Made by a program: the position numbers and the translations under genes
Source: Symsagittifera roscoffensis
Lineage: Eukaryota; Xenacoelomorpha; Acoela; Convolutidae
Reading direction: 5' to 3'
DNA: 64,000 bases
NCBI RefSeq assembly: GCF_963678635.1
Contig: NW_026971607.1
Location: 62,001-126,000 of the forward strand
The notes under the pieces: generated by a model
What the model saw: the letters and a program-made list of their open reading frames with translations, nothing else
Told to the model about the DNA's origin: nothing
The model's database searches: none
Part shown: positions 46,371 through 56,135 of the stretch, piece after piece
Layout of the letters: each line of letters opens with the position of its first letter
How positions within the stretch are numbered: position 1 is the first letter of the stretch

Positions 46371-49300
46371 GTCGAGTTTCCTTCCAGTTTCAACTTGGCC
46401 ATGTTGATTCGCGAGGGCCTGTAATCTTCAAGTCCCCCAGATCCACATTGACTGATTACTTCCATTTCTAACTTAGTGTCTGCCAGGGTTCGCGCCGTCT
46501 TCTTCGACCTTGTGGCGGTTACGGTCAGACCTGCCAAGAGCATAGGGGGTATCAGATTCTCTTTTTCTCCCCCTGTCAGTGTTGTACTATCTCCCTGCCC
46601 GCTCTCGCCTGAACGACCTGCGCTCGTTAAAGAGGTCACCACTGCGTTGGCTCTTGACTTCACCACTCTCGGGTTCATGGCTCGACTTCCTGTCTTCCCT
46701 TTTAGTCGCTTCAGCCCTTTCCTGGCTCGTCTGACAGGTAATTTCTTTGCAACATGCTGATCATCGGCACTGTCTTCTGTTACTGACTCGGTCAGAACAT
46801 CCGACTCCATGGAGCTCACTATTTTTTCCAGGACCTCACGCATGATGGGTTGGTTCAATCCCACCTTCATTATGGACTGCGTCCCATATCGCCTTATCAC
46901 GTCCCAAGATTTCTCCATGAAGTTTACTCGGCTCCAGATTGCTCCTGTCTTGCCTTCCAACTCCATTTGATATCTTTCCCATTCTTCTTCTGGTAATGTG
47001 CTGAGGAACGATATCTTCATTGACTCTTCGATTTTCCTCCTCCTTGGTGATTCATAAAGCAGTTTCTGCGGGTCCCTGCTTCGGCACTCTATAGCCTGGC
47101 TTATTGGGTCTATCGGAGATAGATCGGCCGACGCCTCCTTTGTAGGATACATGAAGGACGATGGTGCCATTAGCAATAAACTCCCATCGACTTCCCCATC
47201 GTCGTCTTCACTGAACCGGTACTCTAGCAAGTCCCTTTCCAACGCTCCTAGATCGGTCTCTCCCGGTTTCTCCGTCTTACTTCCGGTCCCATCATCGTTA
47301 TCGTCCTGATCCATCAATTCATCGTCGTCCGCATCAGGCTTCGGCCTAGGTCCCGAAGTTCCTTGTCGCGCGTCTGTGCCCGAATCCGGCCGAGCCGGTA
47401 CGGCCATGTCTCCTGCGTGATAAAACAATTCATCATCGACCAGGAATTCTACCAACTCCTCGCCATGTGGGGCCAGATCTTCTATCGTTATATATGAGCC
47501 TCCTCTGCTCTCCCTTGCCACCTCCAGCATCACCACTTTCGCTTCTCCTGACCATTTCAGTCTCGATAAGTCATCCGCGGAAGAATATACTTCGTTCCAC
47601 GTTTCAGCCGAGACCTCTGGTCTCCTGGAGGGTAGTGCCTTGATCTTTTTCCTGCTCCAGGCATCGGGGAATGAGAAGTCAAACGTATGCGCAGCGGCAG
47701 CGTTCCAGCTGATGAAGCGCGGCTCCATCCCTCCACTCCACTTCAGCATTCTCTTCTCTGCGTCCCGAGCTGCTCCGATACGAGGGGCAATGATGGGAGA
47801 TGTGACTCCCAACAACATCCTCCTTATCGGTGGATATCGATGGCATTGGTCCGGCAGCGGCCTGGACCCAGGAAGCCATGTTTGTTGATTCTCTTTCGCA
47901 TGGGCATAGGCTCCCGGCAATTGAGGTACTACCACAGCCTCTCCTGTATCTTTCACCACTGGTCTCAAATTCCAGAGTTTTGGGTTAAACTGGATGTGGG
48001 AAAGATCCTCACGGCCCATTCGGCATTTGAAGTGGTTGTTGAAGTCCATCAACACCCAACCTGGCTCTGCTATTCTTCCGAATAGCCTATCATCGCTAGC
48101 CAGCTTTCTCAGTTCACTCTGCTCTACCCAATTCAGCACGGAACAATCCACTACTGAGACCAGGTTGACGTACAACACTGAATTCCTGTACGCTTTAACT
48201 TGCACATCCGGGAACGCAAAAGACATCACCGGTCCATACACCACTGTGACGAATTCCCTCAGTCCGTGGACCAGAGCCAACGGATCAATCCGCATCATGA
48301 CAGCTAAGTCTGTTAGTAAGGGCATGCCACAATACTGTTTACATTCGCTTGCGTTCGTCGCCACTTTGTCCTCTCCTGTGACGCTTCTGTTTTGTTGCAA
48401 GAGGTATTGAAGTAGGAGAGTCCTCCAGTCTTTCATCTTCTTGAGCGAGGCAGTTTCCAACTGTGCATTGAACTCACGACTGGGTCCCTGTAGTTGTTCA
48501 GGGTAACGCAATAGCACAAGCAAGTCTCCCAGTCGACCATAGGTCATGGCAATCAGAGTCAGGAGTCCATCCAATCTCAAATCGGCCAATGCTTGGGTAA
48601 AGAAGTTTGCCGGTCCTTTCACAAAGTTTTCATGACCAAATGTCATGTATAAGGCTAGCACCAGGCCAATCGACAACTTCCTGATGTCTTTGACGAAACT
48701 CGCGATCAGGTTCCTAGATGCCCTCGGATAGCACGTTGATAGGAAAGATGGCGTCCATCCCACTCCCATTCCACCCAAGATAGCATCTGATCGTTCGTAC
48801 TGTGCCTTTGTGGCCAGCACGTCAGCTTGGAACTTATCCAGCGACATCGTGTTTACGTCTTGCATTAGTTTTAGCATCTTGCCTCCAGCCAACTCCCGGG
48901 CATTAAGTAGAGTCTTCAGATACGCGTGTATCTCTTTAATTATTGCCGGCGCATGCTCAAACGCGTCCTCACCCAAGGTGCACAGCCTCGGTGACAGGTA
49001 CAACCATATATTGTTGTGTGGCTTCGTACGCAAAGCCATTGCCATGAGGTCCTCCTCTGCTGACGTCATGTTCTTTCTGATCATCCTTCCCTGCTCATTC
49101 TCTGCCTGATCCATCTGTCTGAACCAGAGATCATCAGCCACCTGTTGTACTAATAGATGATCGTCATCTACCCCTGGTCTTAGCTTCAATAATCTTGCGA
49201 AGTTGGACAGCTCCAACCCCAGAACTTCATCTAGCACCAACCTAGTTGTGCTACAATCTCTGAGCCCCTGTATGGCATTCGAGATGTCAGCCCAAACGGC

Positions 49301-52300
49301 GGGAAGCTCAGATCGGGACGGATAGTAATTGTCCGGGTCCACCACTCTGTTTGGGGCAGGAATTATCACGTTAAATATCCCCTCTGCTATCGTCGTGACC
49401 ATTGTATACACAAATTGAAGGGGTTCAGGCAACGCAGCGTAGCCTGGTGACAATACGAAGATCACCTTCACCACATTCATGGTGAAACGTTGTCTTGCTG
49501 CTGCCTCTACCTCGGCCATCGCCGAGAGCAGTGTCATTATCGCTTCCCCTATAATTTCGTTACTCGGGATCGATCCATCCGTCAGACGTGACAATAAGCC
49601 TCTGCTTTGTAGATGATCATTTGAGCCTGCAACCACTATTACCTGCGGCTCCATGCTGACCACTCTCCGTACACTTATCATCATGCCTATCGCCTGTCCC
49701 CAGTCCAGTTTAGGCGCCGTTAAGAAAATCACATCGGGCCAGAATAGAGAACGGGGCGTGTAGAGATAATCGGAGCCGGCCACAACCAGATATTTGGCAG
49801 CCTTCATGTCCAAGGGGTCATAAGCTGCAAAAAGGCCATCGCCTATTGGGGCCTTCAGGTTCCCGTATCTCTTATCGTCTCCAAACACTGTTGTAGTTCG
49901 GGGGTAATCCCTCGAATACTCGCCCGGCGTCTGACCGGGTGGTTTAGCGAATTGTCTGTACATCTTGTGATGTTTGTTATTGGGCTTGTTCTCCGTCTGG
50001 AACTTGCCCTTGCGCACAGGTGGTGTCCTTTCCCGGGTCCTATCTCGAACGTCGATGAGCGACCGGGTGTTTAAAGGTCCAAAGGTATTGTCATGAGGTA
50101 ATCCATCCAGGTCTACATGTCGGAGTGAGGTCGAGGAGCTGAATTTCTCCTGCTCTGCTAGCAGCCAATCCACACCCGGTATCCGATAAAGTCGAGACAC
50201 TGTGGGACTTTCACCGCCAGTCATTCTCATCGCATCTTCCCGGCACGTCAAGGTATTCATATTCAACTTCGCCGACATGTCCGTCTTATACTGACCCCAA
50301 TGGCTAGGATCTGATCTATTCCAAAGCAGCCTGCTGCCTGATTCGATCCCCTCCGCTGGCACGGTACTTGTAGACGGTCCTGCTGTCGAAGCAGGATTTG
50401 TCGTGGCAGGCGAATCGTTCCTCCTAGACGCGGTCTGGGAGTTATTCCTGTTGTTCTGTTCCACCGATCTGCCGAGTCGGCTTCCAATCGATTGCGGCCT
50501 GGGAGGAGGAGCAGTCCCCAGCCTGTCTCTCACGTTCGAGCTCGGAGCGACGGTTGCGGCTCCAACCGTTTCCGTTGCCAAGGGCCCTAGACGGTTGGCG
50601 AGGGATTCGGGCACGGTTGCCCTTATTCTACTCCCTCCGGTCGAATTGGTCCGAGCCAAAGAACCGGTCGCCCTCGACTCTTGCTCCGCTTCCCTCAATT
50701 GCGTCTGAAACACATCATTAATCCAATGCCTCCCTCGTTGGGTATTGAAGTGCACTCCATCTTTAGTGAGCGCGATGTGGTCAGTCATGCGCAGCATATT
50801 TTCGAGATCCAGGAGTCGCAACTCGCCAGGGTTGTTTCTCACCAGACTGCGGGTCATTTCATTCCACCGCGTCACGTTGCCATTCATGAAATCTGCAGCT
50901 ATGGTGCCCACCAAAGGATTTGGTGGTATCGTGCACAGGATCACGAGTTTGGGTCTGTACTTTTCTTTCAATTCGTTCAAGAGACACACCAATAGAGGTT
51001 CCCACTTGTTCTCCGGAGTCACGGGGGCTCTCGAGACGTCATTGGTCCCCAGCATTATTATTAATGTATCCAAATGATCCTCGCTCTGGAACTCCATCAT
51101 TTTGATGACCTGAGCCACTGAGGCTCCTCCAAAGGACAGAATGTTAGTATGACCATAGACGAAGATCTCATTCAGATCTCTCACCAAACTGTCTCCAATG
51201 ATCAAATGGCGACTCCCTGGGGGAATTACTTGGTCGTTCGTGGCGGGGTTCCAGCTCATGCCATTCAGGCAGGCTCGAGGATGCTCGGCTGGCACTTGCG
51301 TGAACTGATGACGTGCCATCAGATTCTTCCTGATGTCTACCACGCGAGACTTCTCAAAGACTCCACCAGGCGCAGAACACGCTATCGAGCGGGTTGCTCG
51401 CTCCGAGCTATTTGATGAATGATCACGACGCTGGGAAGGAACGATCCTAGCCAGTGTCCGCTCAGTGCCTCTGTTGATCTCATCCATCGCGGCTCTGGCC
51501 ACTTGGTTAAACGATTCCTGAAATTGAGGAGCTAGATAGGTGTCAGAAGGGTCTGGTATCGTAAACCTCTGACTCGAAGCAGACGGTCGTGTCTGCTGAG
51601 GAGCCTCGGGCCCCCTTGATGCACGCAAATCCAGAACCTCAGGTCCTCTCGATGCGCACAGCTCCTGCGCTGTTGTCCTGGGGCGTGTGTCGTTAGATCC
51701 CTCCGAGGACCTCATGCTCGCCAGGATTTCCGGTGACACTTGGCTCACCTTCGCCATATACAGCTCCTTCAGGTGCTTTATCTCATCCTCCTTGTAGGCC
51801 ACTTGCAGATCTTCAAATTTCTTCTTCCATTCGTCTCTCTCCCGAGCTATGGCCCTGTACTCCTGAAGTTTGGCACACAGCTCACTCTGATCTCTCTCCT
51901 TCTTCTCCAGTGTCTCAATCGTCTCCGACGTCTGGATCTCTATCTCGCTCACTCTCACTCTCTTTAGGGGAGGAGCAGCTGTTGGAGAGTCGACAGAGTG
52001 TGACGGGCCTGGCCCATCACGTTGTCTCTTCGCTCCAATGAGTGGCTGCGCAGGTTGGACGGGCAAGGGCATCTCACCTAGCCGGTGGTCCCTTTGCTCA
52101 CCTAGTCCTGGCTCACGAGCCAGGTCGTGGCCAGACATCTCTCCGCGCCTCCATCTCATCAATCGGTTTCGGCCTCTCTTGGCGGTCCCGGACTCACCGA
52201 AGGCCAACATCAACATGACTTCTGTAGGGCGATTCCCTCGACCCTCTCTTCCCAGTGCATTGAGGAGTGCGACCACAAACATCGCCAACCCCGGGTCTTC

Positions 52301-52486
52301 TCGTGTAAAATCACAATCGATCAGCCGCTGATAGATCTCGTCTAGAGTCGCTCCTAGACTCGCTGAGAGGAATTCCATGAGTTCGTTCGTGTCACCCATT
52401 TCTTTTCGTGTTGATTCTTCTTGTCGTGTCGTGTAATTTCTTTCTGTCTCCTCTGATTCAGTGTTCAGTAAACAATTTTCGATCAA
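46349..52486 (-). CDS. ORF3 polyprotein, long intact part, element 3
   Basis: 2045 residues. The start could be 52486 or the ATG at 52399 (MGDTNELMEF), which aligns better with element 2. Domains: N-terminal helical domain (about 30-125), coiled coil (about 175-245), SGNH hydrolase (about 420-600) with IIGDSLV near 432, FGGAS, GTNDVSR near 481 and DGVHF near 577; a disordered S/T/P/R linker; a second SGNH-like domain (about 895-1100) with VVAGSDY and VAGSNDHL but no DxxH; a long conserved helical region (1100-1650), then an acidic linker and a basic tail. The first hydrolase keeps Ser, Gly, Asn, Asp and His. It occupies the env position but shows no signal peptide or clear membrane anchor. 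It could be a particle-associated or capsid-like polyprotein; the role is not known. Confidence 0.85.
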   Translation of the reverse strand: MIENCLLNTESEETERNYTTRQEESTRKEMGDTNELMEFLSASLGATLDEIYQRLIDCDFTREDPGLAMFVVALLNALGREGRGNRPTEVMLMLAFGESGTAKRGRNRLMRWRRGEMSGHDLAREPGLGEQRDHRLGEMPLPVQPAQPLIGAKRQRDGPGPSHSVDSPTAAPPLKRVRVSEIEIQTSETIETLEKKERDQSELCAKLQEYRAIARERDEWKKKFEDLQVAYKEDEIKHLKELYMAKVSQVSPEILASMRSSEGSNDTRPRTTAQELCASRGPEVLDLRASRGPEAPQQTRPSASSQRFTIPDPSDTYLAPQFQESFNQVARAAMDEINRGTERTLARIVPSQRRDHSSNSSERATRSIACSAPGGVFEKSRVVDIRKNLMARHQFTQVPAEHPRACLNGMSWNPATNDQVIPPGSRHLIIGDSLVRDLNEIFVYGHTNILSFGGASVAQVIKMMEFQSEDHLDTLIIMLGTNDVSRAPVTPENKWEPLLVCLLNELKEKYRPKLVILCTIPPNPLVGTIAADFMNGNVTRWNEMTRSLVRNNPGELRLLDLENMLRMTDHIALTKDGVHFNTQRGRHWINDVFQTQLREAEQESRATGSLARTNSTGGSRIRATVPESLANRLGPLATETVGAATVAPSSNVRDRLGTAPPPRPQSIGSRLGRSVEQNNRNNSQTASRRNDSPATTNPASTAGPSTSTVPAEGIESGSRLLWNRSDPSHWGQYKTDMSAKLNMNTLTCREDAMRMTGGESPTVSRLYRIPGVDWLLAEQEKFSSSTSLRHVDLDGLPHDNTFGPLNTRSLIDVRDRTRERTPPVRKGKFQTENKPNNKHHKMYRQFAKPPGQTPGEYSRDYPRTTTVFGDDKRYGNLKAPIGDGLFAAYDPLDMKAAKYLVVAGSDYLYTPRSLFWPDVIFLTAPKLDWGQAIGMMISVRRVVSMEPQVIVVAGSNDHLQSRGLLSRLTDGSIPSNEIIGEAIMTLLSAMAEVEAAARQRFTMNVVKVIFVLSPGYAALPEPLQFVYTMVTTIAEGIFNVIIPAPNRVVDPDNYYPSRSELPAVWADISNAIQGLRDCSTTRLVLDEVLGLELSNFARLLKLRPGVDDDHLLVQQVADDLWFRQMDQAENEQGRMIRKNMTSAEEDLMAMALRTKPHNNIWLYLSPRLCTLGEDAFEHAPAIIKEIHAYLKTLLNARELAGGKMLKLMQDVNTMSLDKFQADVLATKAQYERSDAILGGMGVGWTPSFLSTCYPRASRNLIASFVKDIRKLSIGLVLALYMTFGHENFVKGPANFFTQALADLRLDGLLTLIAMTYGRLGDLLVLLRYPEQLQGPSREFNAQLETASLKKMKDWRTLLLQYLLQQNRSVTGEDKVATNASECKQYCGMPLLTDLAVMMRIDPLALVHGLREFVTVVYGPVMSFAFPDVQVKAYRNSVLYVNLVSVVDCSVLNWVEQSELRKLASDDRLFGRIAEPGWVLMDFNNHFKCRMGREDLSHIQFNPKLWNLRPVVKDTGEAVVVPQLPGAYAHAKENQQTWLPGSRPLPDQCHRYPPIRRMLLGVTSPIIAPRIGAARDAEKRMLKWSGGMEPRFISWNAAAAHTFDFSFPDAWSRKKIKALPSRRPEVSAETWNEVYSSADDLSRLKWSGEAKVVMLEVARESRGGSYITIEDLAPHGEELVEFLVDDELFYHAGDMAVPARPDSGTDARQGTSGPRPKPDADDDELMDQDDNDDGTGSKTEKPGETDLGALERDLLEYRFSEDDDGEVDGSLLLMAPSSFMYPTKEASADLSPIDPISQAIECRSRDPQKLLYESPRRRKIEESMKISFLSTLPEEEWERYQMELEGKTGAIWSRVNFMEKSWDVIRRYGTQSIMKVGLNQPIMREVLEKIVSSMESDVLTESVTEDSADDQHVAKKLPVRRARKGLKRLKGKTGSRAMNPRVVKSRANAVVTSLTSAGRSGESGQGDSTTLTGGEKENLIPPMLLAGLTVTATRSKKTARTLADTKLEMEVISQCGSGGLEDYRPSRINMAKLKLEGNSTWSSTVE

Positions 52487-52862
52487 TCAAGATCTAAAAA
52501 ACAGGTCGCGACTTAGAACCATCATTTTTGGATGCAACATCAATCAATTCTTTAAAACTCTCCATTGAAATTCTCTTCACAATTCTGATTTAAAATTTAG
52601 CACCAAGGTGGATCGTCCACATTTATCTTTGTCAGAGTAGCACGAATAAGCGCTGTCACCTTGATGACACAAACATAAAACATATCATAACAATAACATA
52701 ACATAAACACATAAACATCACACACCTATACTATCGTATAAAAACCTAATCCCTAATACTGTACCTAAAGCCTAACCTAAAACTTGACTCTAATTCTGAT
52801 CGAGCAACTTAATAAAAACCACTTATCGCCGAGCGCAATTCTTAGCATATGCTCCGATAGTA
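52487..52862 (-). other. Spacer between pol and ORF3, element 3
   Basis: About 376 bp, AT-rich (52640-52800 very rich in A and T), without conserved coding. It has the same position and similar length as 25588-25991 in element 2, so a spacer is a constant part of the design, perhaps holding an acceptor site or internal promoter for ORF3; neither is proven. Confidence 0.6.
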
Positions 52863-55800
52863 TTATTTATGTAAGTAAACCTCTATGTCAGTCTCTGAAA
52901 ATATCACATGCACAAGAGCGTACAACTCTCTCGGGTGTAGCTTCCCTCTATTGGGATCATAAACTGGCAACGAGAGAGAGGTCACACCTCTCTCAACCAG
53001 GAAATCCCTAAGTCGAGTCAAGGCCAATACCAAGCTCTCCGGATTCACGTGTTGCCTATCAGTAGCTTTCGTAACCAAAAAACACAAATATTTCCCTGGT
53101 ATCTGTGATGCAACAGGGGGCAACGCTATCATTCCTCCTACACCCGGCCTCTGTTTCCACAAAAACTCGATATTCTTGTACTCTCTTTTAAAGTCGGCCG
53201 CTAGTGCTGTTTTGAAGCTTACGTCCGCAGTTATCGCTATGGCGCACGTGCGTTCCGTGAGTATGAAATCGCTGTCCGTTATAACGATATTGTTCGAATA
53301 GTGGTTCGGGAGATCAAAATACGATTCAAAGATTCGTCCAAAAGGTGGTTTCTTAGCATTCTCGCCCTCTGTCTCTAGTTCTCCGGTTTTCCTTGCCGAT
53401 TTCAATTTTTTTATTATGAGATTTTCGGTGTGGGTGAGTCCTACCCCCACTCCCCGGACAAAAATATCCATCGACGTCCCCGTCGATCGCCCAAAGTCTA
53501 GGAGACCGAGGTTGGATTGTGGAACACGTAGAGGACCATCTGGGGCGACCCAGTTGGACTCGGTATTGTCATGACTGATGTATTTGACGCCGTCTCTGTC
53601 GACGTCCTGAATCGTCAGGATCGTCTCTTTTGGATCTGTCGGCAGATCGTGGAGCCATTCGAGCACGCGCAAGTTTGTTAGTTCTTGCTCATGAGTCTGT
53701 TCCGCTTCTGGTTCGAACTCCACTTCCGGTTCTGAGCGATCGTCGATCCAATCTTGATCCACATCGTTCACAAGGTCGATTTCTTCTAGCATCGCTACTT
53801 CGTCCAGCCCCACCAGCAAGTCTATGACATCACTCACTACTATCCGGTCTACAACGAAGTCCTCGCCATACGGATTGTATTTCTTCTGGTTTTTTCCCCT
53901 CTTACTTTGGCGTGTCTCCATAGTGAGCGGAAAGTCAGGCTGTATTCCTTTGTCAATTTCGGTTTGTTCCAGGCAATCCCAATCTTCTTCGGCATAGGGT
54001 AGAGTTTCATCATCCACCTCTACTCGCTCAGTCAACTCGAGATCCAGTGGTAGATCACAATTGTCCACCATCTCATTCCCGTCGTTCTTGTCGCGAGTAC
54101 CCCTTTCATTCACTTCACAAGCAGGATCCACTATTAAATAGTCTCCCTCTTGCATGTCCGCTGGGATGCACCAATCCTCGGACGAGGCGTTGTGTGGTTT
54201 GATATTCTCGTAATGAGCCGCTCTTCCGGTGCTCAGCCGATAAAAACGACCTCCTTGATGCACCTCTGTTATCTGAAATGGGCCACGCCATTTCTTTAAT
54301 AGTTTCTTGGTTCCTTTTGGTGGAACCACTTCCTGGAACACCCAGACGTAGTCGCCAACTGAGTAGGCTTTTGCATCGGCTGTCCTTTTATCAAACCTCC
54401 TTTTTTGTCTAATCTGCGCCTGTTGCGTATTCCTCCTGCATAAGTCATTGAGGTCCTGTTGTCTTCTAATAACGTCCCGCACGTACGTTTGCGGTGCTGT
54501 CCTCTTCCCTTCATATTCAGGGTAGAAGAACGTTAACGGGAGTGCTTTTTCATGACCCGTCAGCATCATATGCGGACTTATTCCCGTGGTGGAATGCTCC
54601 GTGCTGTTGTAAGCACCCATCACTTGCGGCAAGTGCTTGTCCCAGTCATCCATATAGCGTGAGCAGTAGACTCTCAACATGGATACCAGTGTGCGATTCT
54701 GCCTCTCGACTAGGCCATTCGTTTGCGGGTGATAAGTGGTCGAGTGGGCCTGCGCTACCTGCGACCTTTTCATTAACTCTTTCGTGAGATCACCTACGAA
54801 TGCTTTGCCATTGTCCGATTGGAACGTGATGGGGCAGCCATGCCTTGCTATCCACACGTTTATCAAATGATCGCATGTTTCTTCTGCCGACGCTGTCATG
54901 CAGGGTGCTGCCTCCGCATACTTCGTAAAATGGTCGATCATTACCAGCACCTGATTATAGCCCGTTGCTGTCATGCAGATTTTCTGATGATCAATTTGCA
55001 CCACTTCGTTGAAACCTGACGATTCTATTGACTGTAGGGGGAACCTTAGTTTCCTGGGATCCTTTGCCTGTTGACAAGACAGGCATGCGGCTATCCATTT
55101 CTCACAAGCCTTCTTCAATCCCGGCCATTCGAATCGTTTTTGTATCCTGTTATACACTTTGTCCACGCCTTGATGTCCCATCTGATCATGTGAGCGAAAG
55201 AGCAATTCAGTCTGGTACAACTGTGGCAACACTATTGAATTGTATTTATAAAGGACCTTGTCCTCCTCCTTGCGCTTACAGGCTACGATTCCGTCCTTAT
55301 TCAGGTACAACAAGTCTTTCCTCTTCAGGTAAAATTGCTTCAGGATTTTGTAGCTGTCTTCTTCCAAGTCTCCCTTGTCAGGTGCTCCATTCTCGATCCA
55401 TCTTTTCAGACTGCTCGTCATTCTATCATTTCGTTGAGCCCTCAGGAGATCCGACAGCCTGTACCTGGCTTTCAAATACGTCTTCACCACGTTCATTTGC
55501 CCACTCATTATCTCTGGAGCATGAGCATCGTCCATCAACTTGACACACCATATCTTTTTCAAAGGCGTCGCTTCTTGCACAGATGGTTCCAGATTGGTAC
55601 GGACGACCGTACCATGTGGCAGCAATCTGGTTGGGCGTTTTGAAACTGCTATCAGCTCGAGCTCGTCTGCGGCATTATCTACCACAGTGCCCTCTTCATC
55701 TGAGGTGTATCTGTCCCTGTCTGGATCCTGATGTGTTTCTCGGTCCAGCCCACGCTGCTTCCATTCTACCAATAAGGAGTGGATTGCGATCTCTGACACA

Positions 55801-56105
55801 TCGGAATTGGAAGTTGTTTCAGACGTGTTGTCCCAGGACTGGGGTCTCGAGTCACCACTTGAAACGACTGATTCCTCAACATCATATTCCAAGTTGTCTG
55901 AGATGTTTCTTGACTCCCCGGACAAAACTCTGTCCATCGGTCGCTTTGAACCCGATTCCCCGGACAAAAATCTGCCCCTAGGTGGTCTAGTCAACCTCTC
56001 CCCGGACAAGTCGTCCTGCACGGGCTCAAAGATGTCTGACTCATCAGAGGAGACGTCCTTGACTGGCTCGAAGGTGTCAGACTCCCCGGACATTGTCTCG
56101 TCCAT
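52863..56105 (-). CDS. Pol C-terminal half: integrase and macro-like domain, element 3
   Basis: 1080 residues, in frame with the upstream pol piece across a TAG (56138-56136). It starts with an S/D/E-rich linker holding four SGE(S/R) repeats. Integrase follows: H2C2 zinc part (GHQGVDK ... CLSCQQAKD, about 55060-55190), catalytic core (IDHFTKYAEA, SDNGKAF, GLVERQN; about 54700-54950) and GPY/F-like KKWRGPF (near 54280). An acidic extension with YNPYGEDFVVDRI leads to a C-terminal macro-like domain (about 52866-53310): VITDSDF, ITADVSFK, AADFKREY, GKYLCFLVTK, ALTRLRDFLVERGV, SLPVYDPN and an HVIFSETDIEVYL end. Macro domains bind or cleave ADP-ribose; this one resembles the OARD1/Poa1 type, which also lacks the classic NAAN motif. 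Confidence 0.86.
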   Translation of the reverse strand: MDETMSGESDTFEPVKDVSSDESDIFEPVQDDLSGERLTRPPRGRFLSGESGSKRPMDRVLSGESRNISDNLEYDVEESVVSSGDSRPQSWDNTSETTSNSDVSEIAIHSLLVEWKQRGLDRETHQDPDRDRYTSDEEGTVVDNAADELELIAVSKRPTRLLPHGTVVRTNLEPSVQEATPLKKIWCVKLMDDAHAPEIMSGQMNVVKTYLKARYRLSDLLRAQRNDRMTSSLKRWIENGAPDKGDLEEDSYKILKQFYLKRKDLLYLNKDGIVACKRKEEDKVLYKYNSIVLPQLYQTELLFRSHDQMGHQGVDKVYNRIQKRFEWPGLKKACEKWIAACLSCQQAKDPRKLRFPLQSIESSGFNEVVQIDHQKICMTATGYNQVLVMIDHFTKYAEAAPCMTASAEETCDHLINVWIARHGCPITFQSDNGKAFVGDLTKELMKRSQVAQAHSTTYHPQTNGLVERQNRTLVSMLRVYCSRYMDDWDKHLPQVMGAYNSTEHSTTGISPHMMLTGHEKALPLTFFYPEYEGKRTAPQTYVRDVIRRQQDLNDLCRRNTQQAQIRQKRRFDKRTADAKAYSVGDYVWVFQEVVPPKGTKKLLKKWRGPFQITEVHQGGRFYRLSTGRAAHYENIKPHNASSEDWCIPADMQEGDYLIVDPACEVNERGTRDKNDGNEMVDNCDLPLDLELTERVEVDDETLPYAEEDWDCLEQTEIDKGIQPDFPLTMETRQSKRGKNQKKYNPYGEDFVVDRIVVSDVIDLLVGLDEVAMLEEIDLVNDVDQDWIDDRSEPEVEFEPEAEQTHEQELTNLRVLEWLHDLPTDPKETILTIQDVDRDGVKYISHDNTESNWVAPDGPLRVPQSNLGLLDFGRSTGTSMDIFVRGVGVGLTHTENLIIKKLKSARKTGELETEGENAKKPPFGRIFESYFDLPNHYSNNIVITDSDFILTERTCAIAITADVSFKTALAADFKREYKNIEFLWKQRPGVGGMIALPPVASQIPGKYLCFLVTKATDRQHVNPESLVLALTRLRDFLVERGVTSLSLPVYDPNRGKLHPRELYALVHVIFSETDIEVYLHK

Positions 56106-56135
56106 GGACGAACAATCTGGGTTTGGCTCGTATTC

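Noticed and set aside
43534-52486. ORF3 as a classical env gene
   Set aside because: No signal peptide, furin-like site or C-terminal membrane anchor is visible; the domains are SGNH-like and unknown.
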